A stretch of DNA of 64,000 bases from Martelella radicis (lineage in GTDB: Bacteria > Pseudomonadota > Alphaproteobacteria > Rhizobiales > Rhizobiaceae): NCBI RefSeq assembly GCF_014196625.1, contig NZ_JACIDZ010000003.1, positions 62,001-126,000 of the forward strand, in the 5' to 3' direction. Position numbers and translations under genes: made by a program. Of this stretch, positions 43,146-53,722 are shown piece after piece. The first letter of the stretch is position 1, and each line of letters starts with the position of its first letter. The notes under the pieces are model-generated. The model was not told the origin of the DNA. It did not search any database and saw nothing but the letters and a program-made list of their open reading frames with translations.

Positions 43146-43871
43146 TCAGTCAATGATGTTGAAGCGGATCGCCTTGGCCACGAGCTGGGCCCGGTTAACG
43201 CAATCCATCTTGCGGATGGCGTTGGCGAGATAGGCATTCACCGTATGGTCCGACAGGCCCAGTATGCCCCCGATCTCGTGCGAGGTCTTGCCTTCCGCCG
43301 TCCAGCGGATCACTTCGGTTTCACGCGCTGAAAGATTGCCGATCGGCCGCCCTGGATGATTGTGCAGCTCCGCGTGCCGCCTGAGGGCGCGCCGGGCGAT
43401 GCGGGTGAGGGCGAATTCTTCCTTGCTGCCGAGCGGTTTGCGATCGCCAAAGAAAAGAAGTCCCGTCTGGCGGTTGGCGTCGAAGGCGAAGGTGAACACG
43501 ATGCCCATGGTGATCTGCAAGGCGCGCATTCGCTGGGCGAAATCGCTCCGGCCCGGATCATCCGGATTTTCGATATCGGCGAGCGACCATTGCAGCGGAG
43601 CGCCCGGACGGCGATGGGTCTCGGTCAGGGGCACGAAGCGCAGCAAGCCCACGTGATCATGGATCTCGACGAAGGAACGCGGCAGTGTTGTGCAGTGAAC
43701 GAGCGCAGGGACGATGGCTGCCTTGGGTCTTGGGATCTCCATGACGGTGAAGTGAACCAGACCGAAATACGGTGCAATCGGTGCGAGTATGCGGTAAACC
43801 GCACCGGCGTCCATAGCGGAGTCGATTTCGCGCTTAAATTGAATTGGCTTGTCTTCGCCAGAAGATGTCAT
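43146..43871 (-). CDS. LuxR family transcriptional regulator (solo)
   Basis: A 241-residue regulator with an N-terminal PAS-like sensing domain of the autoinducer-binding type (about residues 15-165, for example YRILAPIAPYFGLVHFTVMEIP and MRALQITMGIVFTFAFDANRQTG) and a C-terminal LuxR HTH (residues 175-240: LSARETEVIRWTAEGKTSHEIGGILGLSDHTVNAYLANAIRKM). No luxI-type synthase is nearby, so it is a solo that may read a self-made, foreign or host signal, or none. Several conserved AHL-pocket residues (the W-x-x-Y type pattern) are not obvious. Two similar TACATAC-containing repeats lie upstream of its start. Confidence 0.85.
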   Translation of the reverse strand: MTSSGEDKPIQFKREIDSAMDAGAVYRILAPIAPYFGLVHFTVMEIPRPKAAIVPALVHCTTLPRSFVEIHDHVGLLRFVPLTETHRRPGAPLQWSLADIENPDDPGRSDFAQRMRALQITMGIVFTFAFDANRQTGLLFFGDRKPLGSKEEFALTRIARRALRRHAELHNHPGRPIGNLSARETEVIRWTAEGKTSHEIGGILGLSDHTVNAYLANAIRKMDCVNRAQLVAKAIRFNIID

Positions 43872-43902
43872 GCCTTCGTCCTGGTGATTTTTATCGATGT
43901 TT

Positions 43903-44019
43903 TACATACACTTAAAGATTTTCTCCGGTCATGGCATTGCTTGTCAGTGCGCCAGAAGATGCTGTAAGGCAAAGAATCCTTTTTACAACTCTCTCTGGCA
44001 ATATACATACGCGTAAGAT
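43903..44019. repeat. Pair of similar repeats upstream of the LuxR solo
   Basis: TACATACACTTAAAGAT (43903-43919) and TACATACGCGTAAGAT (44004-44019) share TACATAC followed by a C/G-rich pair and TAA-GAT, about 100 bases apart in the 473-base gap 43872-44344. They are AT-rich and could be operators of the divergent or adjacent regulator. The remainder of the gap to 44150 is AT-rich DNA with no gene that I can support. Confidence 0.3.
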
Positions 44020-44155
44020 GTTGTCGAGTTGCAATGATGAAAAAATTCTCTTTTTACGAGTAGCAATCTGCGTGTCGGAAATGCCTGCCCGCGGCAAGAC
44101 AAAAGGGGGCGACGGTGAGAAGTTCAACCGTAGGGAAAGCCCTTGCGAGGGATAT

Positions 44156-44188
44156 GAAAAAGCCGTCCGCGACGGGGCCGGGACGGCT
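44156..44188 (-). terminator. Intrinsic terminator downstream of maeB
   Basis: On the minus strand AGCCGTCC (44188-44181) pairs with GGACGGCT (44168-44161) around a 12-base GC-rich loop, followed by TTTTC. It lies about 157 bases after the maeB stop, which leaves room for a short trailing gene or a 3' UTR-derived small RNA. Confidence 0.7.
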
Positions 44189-44206
44189 CATGCAGCAGTT
44201 CTGAAT

Positions 44207-44329
44207 CTACCTTCGGTTCCGGCTGCGAGTCGACCAGCGATGCGGCGGGATGAAGCGGTTGGGCCGCGATTGGAAGCGCCGCTCTATTCCCTTGTTTTCA
44301 TTGAACAGAGACCCGAGGCGCCGGTTCAC
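44207..44329 (-). CDS. Possible 40-aa small protein between maeB and its terminator
   Basis: On the minus strand a frame from GTG 44329 to TAG 44207 would encode a very basic peptide (NRRLGSLFNENKGIERRF, then QSRPNRFIPPHRW and an Arg-rich end). An AGGAGG is present but only one base before the GTG, too close for standard initiation, so the start is doubtful. The segment is transcribed with maeB if the terminator at 44156-44188 is the operon end. No family recognised. Confidence 0.2.
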   Translation of the reverse strand: MNRRLGSLFNENKGIERRFQSRPNRFIPPHRWSTRSRNRR

Positions 44330-44344
44330 GCCTCCTGAGTTTTC

Positions 44345-46663
<2,319 letters not shown>

Positions 46664-46714
46664 CTTGTTCTCTCCTTGTCCGGCGCCGGTGCCCGGCCTC
46701 CTCAACGCCGGGCG

Positions 46715-46743
46715 ACTATATTTGCGCGCATCACGAACTTCAA
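46715..46743 (-). promoter_or_regulatory. Sigma-70 promoter of maeB
   Basis: On the minus strand TTGAAG (46743-46738), a 17-base spacer, and TATAGT (46720-46715) give a close match to the housekeeping consensus. Transcription would start near 46708, leaving a leader of about 45 bases that contains the AAGGAGA ribosome site. Confidence 0.6.
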
Positions 46744-46940
46744 TCCATCGTTGTCGCACCGTGGACGGATTTGATCCGGACTTGAGAAAATGCCGCGTCG
46801 CCTGCCATGACTTGCTGTGCGGCGACTGACTGTTCACAGCAACAGATGTTCCACTCCCCGTATTTTCAGGTATTCTGGTGTCAAGACCAGGCGGTCTCGC
46901 GTAGACGCCGATCGTTTTCAAAGACCGTATGGAGTCACAA

Positions 46941-47327
46941 ATGAATAAAATGCTGCAGCCGATGGCGCCCTATTTCCTGGCCCTGCTCAGGGTCGTGTCG
47001 GGCTTGCTCTTCCTCGAACACGGCACCCAGAAAATCCTGCATTTTCCGGTGTCCGACATGCACCCGCCGATGTTTTCGCTGCTCTGGTTCGGCGGCATTC
47101 TCGAAATCGTGGGCGGGGCACTGATCATTGTCGGGCTATACACTCGTATCTCGGCCTTTGTTTTGTCGGGCATGATGGCGGTCGCCTATTTCATGTTCCA
47201 CGCCCCCAACAGTTTCTTCCCGGCGTTGAATGGCGGTGACGCGGCCATCCTGTTCTGCTTCGTGTTCCTCTACATGGTCTTCGCCGGCCCCGGGGCCTTC
47301 AGCCTCGACGGCAAGAGGAAGCGCTGA
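46941..47327 (+). CDS. DoxX family membrane protein
   Basis: A 128-residue four-helix membrane protein of the DoxX/YphA family. It contains LALLRVVSGLLFLEHGTQKI at the start, the GILEIVGGALIIVGLYTRISAF block near residue 52-73, FVLSGMMAVAYFMFHAPNSFFP near 73-94, and a last helix ILFCFVFLYMVFAGPGAFSLD. Members are tied to thiosulfate or redox stress handling but activity is rarely known. ATG 46941 has GGAG seven bases upstream; an in-frame ATG at 46929 is an alternative. Confidence 0.85.
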   Translation: MNKMLQPMAPYFLALLRVVSGLLFLEHGTQKILHFPVSDMHPPMFSLLWFGGILEIVGGALIIVGLYTRISAFVLSGMMAVAYFMFHAPNSFFPALNGGDAAILFCFVFLYMVFAGPGAFSLDGKRKR

Positions 47328-47345
47328 CAGCGTTTTGAGGCTGAA

Positions 47346-47379
47346 GCCGGCCCGTCCTGCCGGGGGCGGCCGGCGCTTT
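47346..47379 (+). terminator. Probable terminator after the DoxX gene
   Basis: GCCGGCC (47346-47352) pairs with GGCCGGC (47368-47374) around a 15-base GC-rich loop, followed by GCTTTC. It lies 19 bases after the doxX stop and just before the convergent aldo/keto reductase stop. The T-run is short, so strength is uncertain. Confidence 0.4.
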
Positions 47380-47393
47380 CATGAGAGCTGCCG

Positions 47394-48476
<1,083 letters not shown>

Positions 48477-48484
48477 TCACACGC

Positions 48485-48501
48485 TTCATTGCTGGAATGA
48501 A
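48485..48501. promoter_or_regulatory. Inverted repeat in the AKR/LysR divergent region, candidate LysR operator
   Basis: TTCATT (48485-48490) and AATGAA (48496-48501) are perfect inverted arms with a 5-base spacer, giving a TTCA-N9-TGAA site. LysR regulators commonly bind such interrupted dyads between divergent genes. It lies 108 bases upstream of the aldo/keto reductase ATG. Confidence 0.5.
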
Positions 48502-48571
48502 GGAAGATCATCGATCTCACGCAACAGCCGCTCGTCTGTGCGTATTCGGCTTCGGCATTCATTCTTCTCCG

Positions 48572-48594
48572 CACATAAATGTGAGTTTTCATGA
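48572..48594. promoter_or_regulatory. Dyad and TCATGA palindrome just upstream of the LysR gene
   Basis: CACAT (48572-48576) and ATGTG (48579-48583) form a 5-base dyad around AA, followed by TCATGA (48589-48594). A TATATA (48605-48610) further on could be the lysR -10 box. The site would overlap the -35 area, fitting negative autoregulation. TCATGA recurs upstream of other genes to the right. Confidence 0.4.
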
Positions 48595-48648
48595 GCGGTG
48601 TGCATATATAGGTTCCGGATAAGTCATCGAACGAGCCGGAGTTTTGCG

Positions 48649-49545
48649 ATGCTGCGCGAAAACATCAATGATCTGATCGCCCTTTCTGTCGTTGCCGAGG
48701 AACGCAGCTTCACCCGCGCTGCGGCGCGCCTCAACGTCTCGCAATCGGCGCTCAGCCACACGATCAAGGCGCTGGAGACACGGCTCGGGCTGAGGCTTTT
48801 GACCCGCACGACCCGTTCCGTGGCGCCCACCATCGAGGGAGAGGACTTGCTGTCGACGCTTGGCCCCTGTTTCGACACGATCGAAGCACGGCTTCAGGCG
48901 CTGACCGACAGCCGGGGCGAACCCTCCGGCACGGTCCGCATCGTCTCGACGGATTATGCCATCGACACGCTGATGTGGCCGAAGCTTGCGCCGGTGCTTG
49001 AAGAACATCCCAAGGTCAATGTCGAGTTCGTGGTTGATTATGGCTATACGGATCTGGCGTCTGCCCAGTGCGACGCCGGCGTGCGATATGGCGAGCAAGT
49101 GAGCGAAGGCATGATCTCGATCCGGATCGGTCCGGACGAGCGCATGATCTGCGTTGGCGCGCCGTCCTATTTCGCCGCTTGCGGCCGGCCGGAAACGCCG
49201 CAGCAACTCAGTGAGCATCGCTGCATCAATCTGCGTCTTTCCACCCACGGCGCGCTCTATGCCTGGGAGTTCGAGGATAAGGACGGCAAGGATATCAGGG
49301 TGAAGGTCGACGGTCAGGTCTGCTTCAACACGATCAACCCTGTCGCCCGGGCCGCTCTGGATGGCTACGGCCTCGCGCTTGTGCCGGAAGGGCTTGTCAG
49401 CAGGGAAATCGCCGAGGGGCAGCTCGAGCTCTGCCTTGAGGCATATTGTCCCTCTTTCCCGGGCTTTCATTTCTATTACCCGAGCCGCGAGCGGCCGTCT
49501 TCGGCCTTTCAGGTCGTGCTGGACGCGTTGCGATACCGGAGCTGA
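48649..49545 (+). CDS. LysR family transcriptional regulator
   Basis: A 298-residue LysR-type regulator. The N-terminal winged HTH occupies residues 1-65 (LIALSVVAEERSFTRAAARL, then NVSQSALSHTIKALETRLGL); the periplasmic-binding-like effector domain follows (VRIVSTDYAIDTLMWPKLAP near residue 100, VEFVVDYGYTDLASAQCDAGVR near 125-146, PDERMICVGAPSYFA near 163). This wording resembles LysR proteins that control aldehyde or quinone reductases. CGGAG precedes ATG 48649; the frame from 48598 is not needed. Likely targets are the divergent aldo/keto reductase, itself, and possibly downstream genes that share TCATGA palindromes. Confidence 0.92.
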   Translation: MLRENINDLIALSVVAEERSFTRAAARLNVSQSALSHTIKALETRLGLRLLTRTTRSVAPTIEGEDLLSTLGPCFDTIEARLQALTDSRGEPSGTVRIVSTDYAIDTLMWPKLAPVLEEHPKVNVEFVVDYGYTDLASAQCDAGVRYGEQVSEGMISIRIGPDERMICVGAPSYFAACGRPETPQQLSEHRCINLRLSTHGALYAWEFEDKDGKDIRVKVDGQVCFNTINPVARAALDGYGLALVPEGLVSREIAEGQLELCLEAYCPSFPGFHFYYPSRERPSSAFQVVLDALRYRS

Positions 49546-49550
49546 CCTCA

Positions 49551-49589
49551 TTCATGAACCCGGCACATGAGTGCTTTCATGGAACCGGG
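49551..49589. promoter_or_regulatory. TTCATG direct repeats with TTCATGAA palindrome upstream of the CMD-like gene
   Basis: TTCATGAACCCGG (49551-49563) and TTCATGGAACCGGG (49576-49589) are near-identical direct repeats starting 25 bases apart; the first contains the perfect palindrome TTCATGAA. They lie right after the lysR stop and 86-124 bases before the next ATG, a position suitable for an activator. Confidence 0.45.
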
Positions 49590-49674
49590 TATTATTACCG
49601 GCCGTTCCTGCCCCAGATCATGAAGTGCGACAACGGTCGCATCGACCGACACTGGATCTTGAAGGAGACCGGAC

Positions 49675-50436
49675 ATGAAGAAACTGATCACAGCCTCCGC
49701 CTTTGCCCTCATGACGACCGGCGCTGCCGCACAGGATGTCTCAACCACAATTCCCGATGCCGTCGGCAAGGTGGCGCCTGCCTTGCAGGCCTATTCGAGC
49801 AATGACCTGATCGGCACGGTCTGGGAGGGCGAGGAGCTTTCGAAGCGCGATCGGGCGCTCGTCACCTTCGCCGCGCTGATGACCATGCATCAGACCGAAG
49901 AGCTTGAGCAATTCACCGCGCTGGCGCTCGATGCCGGCGTCGAGCCGTCCGAACTTGCGGAAACCATCACTCATCTCGCCTTCTACACCGGCTGGGGCAA
50001 CGCCACGGCCGCAGCGACCGCGATGGAGCCCGTCTTCTCCGAACGCGGCGTGGCCGAAGAGGACCTGCCTGCGTTGGATCCCGAGCTTCTGCCGCTGAAC
50101 GAAGAGGCCGAGGCTGCCCGCCAGGAAATGGTCTCCAGCACCTATGGCAATGTCAGCCAGGGCGTGGTTGACAACACCGAGCAGCTCCTCTTCCTCGACC
50201 TGTGGCTGCGCCCTGCGCTTGAGCCGCGTGACCGCAGCCTGGTGACGGTCGCCGCGCTGATTGCCGCCGGTCAGCCCGACCAGATGAGCTTCCATCTCAA
50301 CAAGGCCATGGATAACGGCCTCACGCAGGAAGAGGCGGGTGCCGTTCTGTCTCACCTTGCCTTCTACACCGGCTGGCCGAAGGTCTTCTCCGCTATGCCG
50401 GTAGCCAAGGAAGTGTTTGAGACGCGGGCCGGCTGA
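49675..50436 (+). CDS. Exported double carboxymuconolactone-decarboxylase-like (AhpD-type) protein
   Basis: A 253-residue protein with a signal peptide (KKLITASAFALMTTGAAAQ, residues 2-20) and two repeats of the CMD/AhpD-like helical domain: KRDRALVTFAALMTMHQTEE to ETITHLAFYTGWGNATAAATA, and PRDRSLVTVAALIAAGQPDQ to VLSHLAFYTGWPKVFSAMPVA. Canonical AhpD CXXC redox Cys are absent: each repeat shows no Cys, so a thiol peroxidase role is unlikely; it resembles gamma-carboxymuconolactone decarboxylase-like proteins often placed next to NADP-dependent dehydrogenases. ATG 49675 follows a GAAGGAG-like ribosome site. Substrate unknown. Confidence 0.85.
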   Translation: MKKLITASAFALMTTGAAAQDVSTTIPDAVGKVAPALQAYSSNDLIGTVWEGEELSKRDRALVTFAALMTMHQTEELEQFTALALDAGVEPSELAETITHLAFYTGWGNATAAATAMEPVFSERGVAEEDLPALDPELLPLNEEAEAARQEMVSSTYGNVSQGVVDNTEQLLFLDLWLRPALEPRDRSLVTVAALIAAGQPDQMSFHLNKAMDNGLTQEEAGAVLSHLAFYTGWPKVFSAMPVAKEVFETRAG

Positions 50437-50460
50437 AGGTCCTCGCATTCGCCGGGATGG

Positions 50461-50490
50461 GAAGGGGGCGCATGTCGCCCTCTTCTTCAT
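50461..50490 (+). terminator. Hairpin terminator after the CMD-like gene
   Basis: GAAGGGGGCG (50461-50470) pairs along ten positions (one G-T wobble) with CGCCCTCTTC (50476-50485) around CATGT, followed by a weak TTCATT. It lies 25 bases after the stop, so the next gene likely has its own promoter. Confidence 0.5.
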
Positions 50491-50498
50491 TCATGAAT
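50489..50498. promoter_or_regulatory. ATTCATGAAT palindrome upstream of the F420-reductase-like gene
   Basis: The perfect 10-base palindrome ATTCATGAAT lies 80 bases before the ATG at 50578, directly after the terminator hairpin, and is followed by GTTCATGG (50502-50509). Same TCATGA core as at 48589, 49552 and 53623. Confidence 0.4.
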
Positions 50499-50577
50499 AA
50501 GGTTCATGGCCGCAAGGAATTTACCGGCCTTTTTCCGCCCTGTTCCCCGCTCTATATCGGCTTTCAAGGAGATCGAC

Positions 50578-51216
50578 ATGAAAATCGCCATTCTCGGATC
50601 CGGCTTGATGGGGGCGAAGCTCGGCACGCTTTGGGCCGAATGCGGTCATGACGTGACCTTTGCCTATTCGCGAAGCCCCGCCAGGCTGCGACGCCTGGCC
50701 GGCAGGGCGAATGCGGCGTCGGGGACGGTCGCCGAAGCCGTTTCGGGCGCGGATGCCGTTCTGCTCGCCGTCCACTGGTCGCGGGTGGAAGATGTACTCG
50801 ATCAGGCAGGTGACCTTTCAGGGATCGTCGTGCTCAATTGCTGTGTTCCGCTGGACGAGAGCGACAGAGAGATCGTGGTCGGAATGAGTACGTCCGGCGC
50901 CGAGGAACTGGCCCGAAAACGCCCGCGGGCTCGTTGGGTCTCCTGCTTCAACACGTCGCCCTCGGAAAGCCTTTCCGGCGTCTTCGCGCGCCGCGAACAG
51001 AAGCCGCGACCGCATCTTCTGGTCTATGGCGATGACCGGGAAGCCAAGGAGATCGCGGGCTCGCTGATCAGCGATATCGGCTTTGAGCCTCTGGAGGCGG
51101 GCGGGCTGAAGACCGGGCGTTTTGTTGAACCCTTCGCCATGGTCACCGCCGAACTTGCCTATGGCCAGCCCGGCGGCGCCGCGCTGACCTATCGATTTGA
51201 AAAACTGCACGATTGA
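50578..51216 (+). CDS. NADPH-dependent F420-reductase-like dehydrogenase
   Basis: A 212-residue Rossmann protein of the F420_oxidored (PF03807) type. The dinucleotide motif [20 protein letters not shown] is at residues 2-21, [16 protein letters not shown] near 27, and [19 protein letters not shown] near 56-74. In bacteria without F420, such proteins are usually NADP-dependent dehydrogenases or reductases of unknown substrates. An AAGGAGA ribosome site precedes ATG 50578. The cupin gene follows 23 bases after the stop, so the two form an operon. Confidence 0.83.
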   Translation: MKIAILGSGLMGAKLGTLWAECGHDVTFAYSRSPARLRRLAGRANAASGTVAEAVSGADAVLLAVHWSRVEDVLDQAGDLSGIVVLNCCVPLDESDREIVVGMSTSGAEELARKRPRARWVSCFNTSPSESLSGVFARREQKPRPHLLVYGDDREAKEIAGSLISDIGFEPLEAGGLKTGRFVEPFAMVTAELAYGQPGGAALTYRFEKLHD

Positions 51217-51239
51217 ACGTGTTCGAAAGGAGACTTCTG

Positions 51240-51635
51240 ATGAAAATTATCCGTTCAGGTTCCGCCCCTTCCGCAAAGGGCCCCGAAGACTGGTTCACCG
51301 GCACGGTGCGCCTTGACCCGCTGTTTGCCGCCGAGGAGCCCGGCCGGACCAGCGGTGCTCATGTCACCTTCGAGCCGGGCGCCCGAACCGCATGGCATAC
51401 CCATCCCGCCGGCCAGACGCTGATCGTCACTTTCGGCAAGGGGCGCGTACAACGCGAAGGCGGCCCGATCGAGGAGATCTCGCAGGGCGATGTCGTCTGG
51501 TTCCCCGCTGGCGAAAAGCACTGGCACGGCGCTTCGCCGGAGACCGCCATGAGCCATATCGCCATTCAGGAAAGCATTGACGGCTCGCCGGTTACCTGGA
51601 TGGAGAAGGTTTCCGACGAAGACTATAACGGCTGA
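51240..51635 (+). CDS. Cupin-domain protein
   Basis: A 131-residue single cupin. Motif 1 is [25 protein letters not shown] near residue 45-70 with metal-binding His residues and a Gln instead of the usual Glu; motif 2 is [15 protein letters not shown] near 85-99. This matches the cupin often found with carboxymuconolactone-decarboxylase-like proteins and NADP oxidoreductases (sometimes fused to them). AAAGGAG precedes ATG 51240. Reaction unknown. Confidence 0.87.
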   Translation: MKIIRSGSAPSAKGPEDWFTGTVRLDPLFAAEEPGRTSGAHVTFEPGARTAWHTHPAGQTLIVTFGKGRVQREGGPIEEISQGDVVWFPAGEKHWHGASPETAMSHIAIQESIDGSPVTWMEKVSDEDYNG

Positions 51636-51642
51636 TCGGCTG

Positions 51643-51670
51643 CGCCCGGGCGGGTTTCGCCCGGGCGTTT
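51643..51670. terminator. Terminator between the convergent cupin and cytochrome P460-like genes
   Basis: CGCCCGGGC (51643-51651) pairs perfectly with GCCCGGGCG (51659-51667) around a 7-base loop, followed by TTTCG on the plus strand. It sits seven bases after the cupin stop and just before the P460-like stop on the other strand. Confidence 0.7.
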
Positions 51671-51673
51671 CGC

Positions 51674-52117
51674 TCAGTCGGAAAGCATGCGCGCGCGGGT
51701 AAAGACATAGTCGTCATTGGCGCGAGATGCATGACAGGCCTGACAGCGCGCGCCATCTTCATTCATGTCGGGCGAGCCGTCCGGCGAAAAGACCCGGAAC
51801 TGCCAGCTTCCCGCATCCGACAGATCGGCCCATTCGGCGCGCTTTTCCATCACCAATATGCGATGAAGCTCGCCATCGCGGCTATCGTCCATTGTGATCA
51901 CCGCGCCTTCGGGAAAAGCCGAACCTGCCCTCGCGGCGGCGATTGTCTCGGCAGCGGCGTATAGCTCCTCTGAGATGTTGCCGCGCTCCACCGTCGTATA
52001 CTGCACGCCCTCGCGGTAATCAGGGTCCAGCGCAATGTCCTGGTTCGCAGGCTGCGCGCCGGCCGGGCAGACAGCCAGAAGAAAGGCCGGAACGGCCAGC
52101 GTGTTTTTGAACTTCAT
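51674..52117 (-). CDS. Cytochrome P460-like c-type haem protein
   Basis: A 147-residue exported protein: signal peptide at residues 1-21 (KFKNTLAVPAFLLAVCPAGAQ), then a P460-type domain (DPDYREGVQYTTVERGNISEE, EGAVITMDDSRDGELHRILVME, WADLSDAGSWQFRVFSPDG) and a C-terminal haem c site ARCQACHAS near residue 127-135. Cytochromes P460 oxidise hydroxylamine or nitric oxide through a Lys-crosslinked haem; whether the crosslinking Lys is present here is not clear (one candidate is in MEKRAEW). It converges on the cupin operon and is divergent from the MFS gene. Confidence 0.78.
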   Translation of the reverse strand: MKFKNTLAVPAFLLAVCPAGAQPANQDIALDPDYREGVQYTTVERGNISEELYAAAETIAAARAGSAFPEGAVITMDDSRDGELHRILVMEKRAEWADLSDAGSWQFRVFSPDGSPDMNEDGARCQACHASRANDDYVFTRARMLSD

Positions 52118-52240
52118 GGATTGGTCCCTTCATCTCGCAGCCTGAAGCCTAGATGAAGGTCCTTTTTCGATTAAGGCCGTGGAGCCGATGATAGAAATGA
52201 GAGCGGTTCATCAGTGGGTGCTTCCGCAAAACGAACGGGT

Positions 52241-53608
52241 ATGATCTTGGAAACAGAGAAAACAACGGACGGCGCCGGCGCAACGCTGATCATCGTCGCG
52301 GCTGCGACCTGTTTGGCGCTGGTGGTTTTCACGGCCCCGTTGACAACGCTGAACGCGATGACCGAAAGCCTCGGTCTTTCACCCGGCGCGCAGGCCTGGG
52401 CGATGAGCGGCATGCCGCTTGGTGCCGCTGTTGGCCTTCTCACGGCGGGCGCGCTTGGCGACAGTCGCGGTCGTCGGGAGACCTTTCTCGGCGGGCTATG
52501 GCTGACGGCCTTATCCTCCGTTGTGACGGCTCTTGCGCCGAACGCAACCGTGCTGATCATCGGCCGCGTCGTGCAGGGGCTCGGTAGCGCCGGCATCATG
52601 GCTTGCGGCCTCGGGCTGATCGGGCAGGTTTTTGTCGGCGAGCGACGCAAGGCTGCTGCCGCCGTCTGGGCGGCGGCCCTTGGAACCGGCGTCGCGGCCG
52701 GCCCGATCATCGCCTCGCTCATGCTGTTCATCGGCGGCTGGCGGGCCGACCATGTCCTGATCGCGGTGGTGTCGGCCGTCCTCGGCGCTCTCGCGATGAA
52801 GCCGCTGCCCAAAACGGCCGGCGATAATGCGCGCATCGATATTCTCGGTTCGCTTCTTCTGATGGCGGGTCTCGGCGCGCTGCTTTCTGCTATGACCGAA
52901 ATCCGCTTCGGCTTGACCGTCATGGTCTCTGCGCTTCTCGTTGCCAGCGTTGCTTTCCTGTCTGCCTTCGTTGTCCTGGAGAGACGGGTCGACAATCCGA
53001 TCATCCAGCTTGAACTCTTCCGCCGTACCGATTTCGTCGGAGCGACGATTGCCGCCTTCGCGTCCGGAGCGGGGGTGCTGGCGTTGATGACGATGGTGCC
53101 GACGATGCTGGAGCGTGCCTATGGCATGAGCCCGCTGACGGCGGCCGTCGTCTTGCTCGCCTGGTCCGGGATCACCGCGATCTCCCCCTTCACCGCACGC
53201 TTTCTGCCCGCTGCATGGTCCTCTCGCAGCAGGGTCCTGATGGCCATGGCCGGTTGCCTCGCCGGCCAGCTTCTGATGCTTTTGCTGGCGGCCGACGCTT
53301 TCTGGGGGCTGGTTCTTCCCGGCCTCTTTGTCGCCGGCATATCCAACGGCATTCTCAACGGCGCGCTTGGACACGCGTCGGTAGAGAGCGTTCCGGCCGA
53401 ACGCGCGGCCATGGGCTCGGCCGCCAACAACACCGCGCGCTATCTCGGATCATCGATCGGTATTGCGATCAGCTCGGTGCTGATTTCCGCGGCAGGCAGC
53501 GAGGGTCTTTTTTTCGGCTGGTATGGCTCGGTTCTGGCGACCTCCTTTTTCAGTGCTGCCGGCATTCTGCTGATGTTCCGGTTCACCCGCCGTGCGGCGA
53601 GGGCGTGA
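52241..53608 (+). CDS. MFS transporter, DHA2-type drug/proton antiporter
   Basis: A 455-residue major facilitator with about 14 membrane helices. Motif A is GALGDSRGRRETFLGG near residue 71-86, and the motif VLIIGRVVQGLGSAGIMACGLGL lies near 105-127, as in DHA2 exporters of the EmrB/QacA group. It would expel toxic organics using the proton gradient. The second half has SGITAISPFTARFLPAAWSSR near 315 and ERAAMGSAANNTARYLGSSIG near 390. ATG 52241 was chosen; a GTG at 52214 is in frame. It shares a 123-base divergent promoter region with the P460-like gene. Confidence 0.87.
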   Translation: MILETEKTTDGAGATLIIVAAATCLALVVFTAPLTTLNAMTESLGLSPGAQAWAMSGMPLGAAVGLLTAGALGDSRGRRETFLGGLWLTALSSVVTALAPNATVLIIGRVVQGLGSAGIMACGLGLIGQVFVGERRKAAAAVWAAALGTGVAAGPIIASLMLFIGGWRADHVLIAVVSAVLGALAMKPLPKTAGDNARIDILGSLLLMAGLGALLSAMTEIRFGLTVMVSALLVASVAFLSAFVVLERRVDNPIIQLELFRRTDFVGATIAAFASGAGVLALMTMVPTMLERAYGMSPLTAAVVLLAWSGITAISPFTARFLPAAWSSRSRVLMAMAGCLAGQLLMLLLAADAFWGLVLPGLFVAGISNGILNGALGHASVESVPAERAAMGSAANNTARYLGSSIGIAISSVLISAAGSEGLFFGWYGSVLATSFFSAAGILLMFRFTRRAARA

Positions 53609-53620
53609 TTTATGCCACCC

Positions 53621-53630
53621 GCTCATGAGT
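53621..53630. promoter_or_regulatory. CTCATGAG palindrome upstream of the alcohol dehydrogenase gene
   Basis: CTCATGAG (53622-53629) lies between the MFS stop and the dehydrogenase ATG at 53723, flanked by GCCAC (53614-53618) and GTGGC (53629-53633), which give an extra imperfect dyad. It carries the same TCATGA core as sites near the lysR and CMD-like genes. Confidence 0.35.
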
Positions 53631-53722
53631 GGCAGTCGTCGTCAGACCATGATCGCCTTTCCGCCCTGGCCTAATATTCCCCTAGCGAAGATGAACTTCC
53701 TTCAAGCAAAGGGGATTGGACC

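Noticed and set aside
43931-44338. 135-codon plus-strand frame in the LuxR-maeB gap
   Set aside because: Composition looks random, no ribosome site, and it crosses the maeB terminator hairpin.
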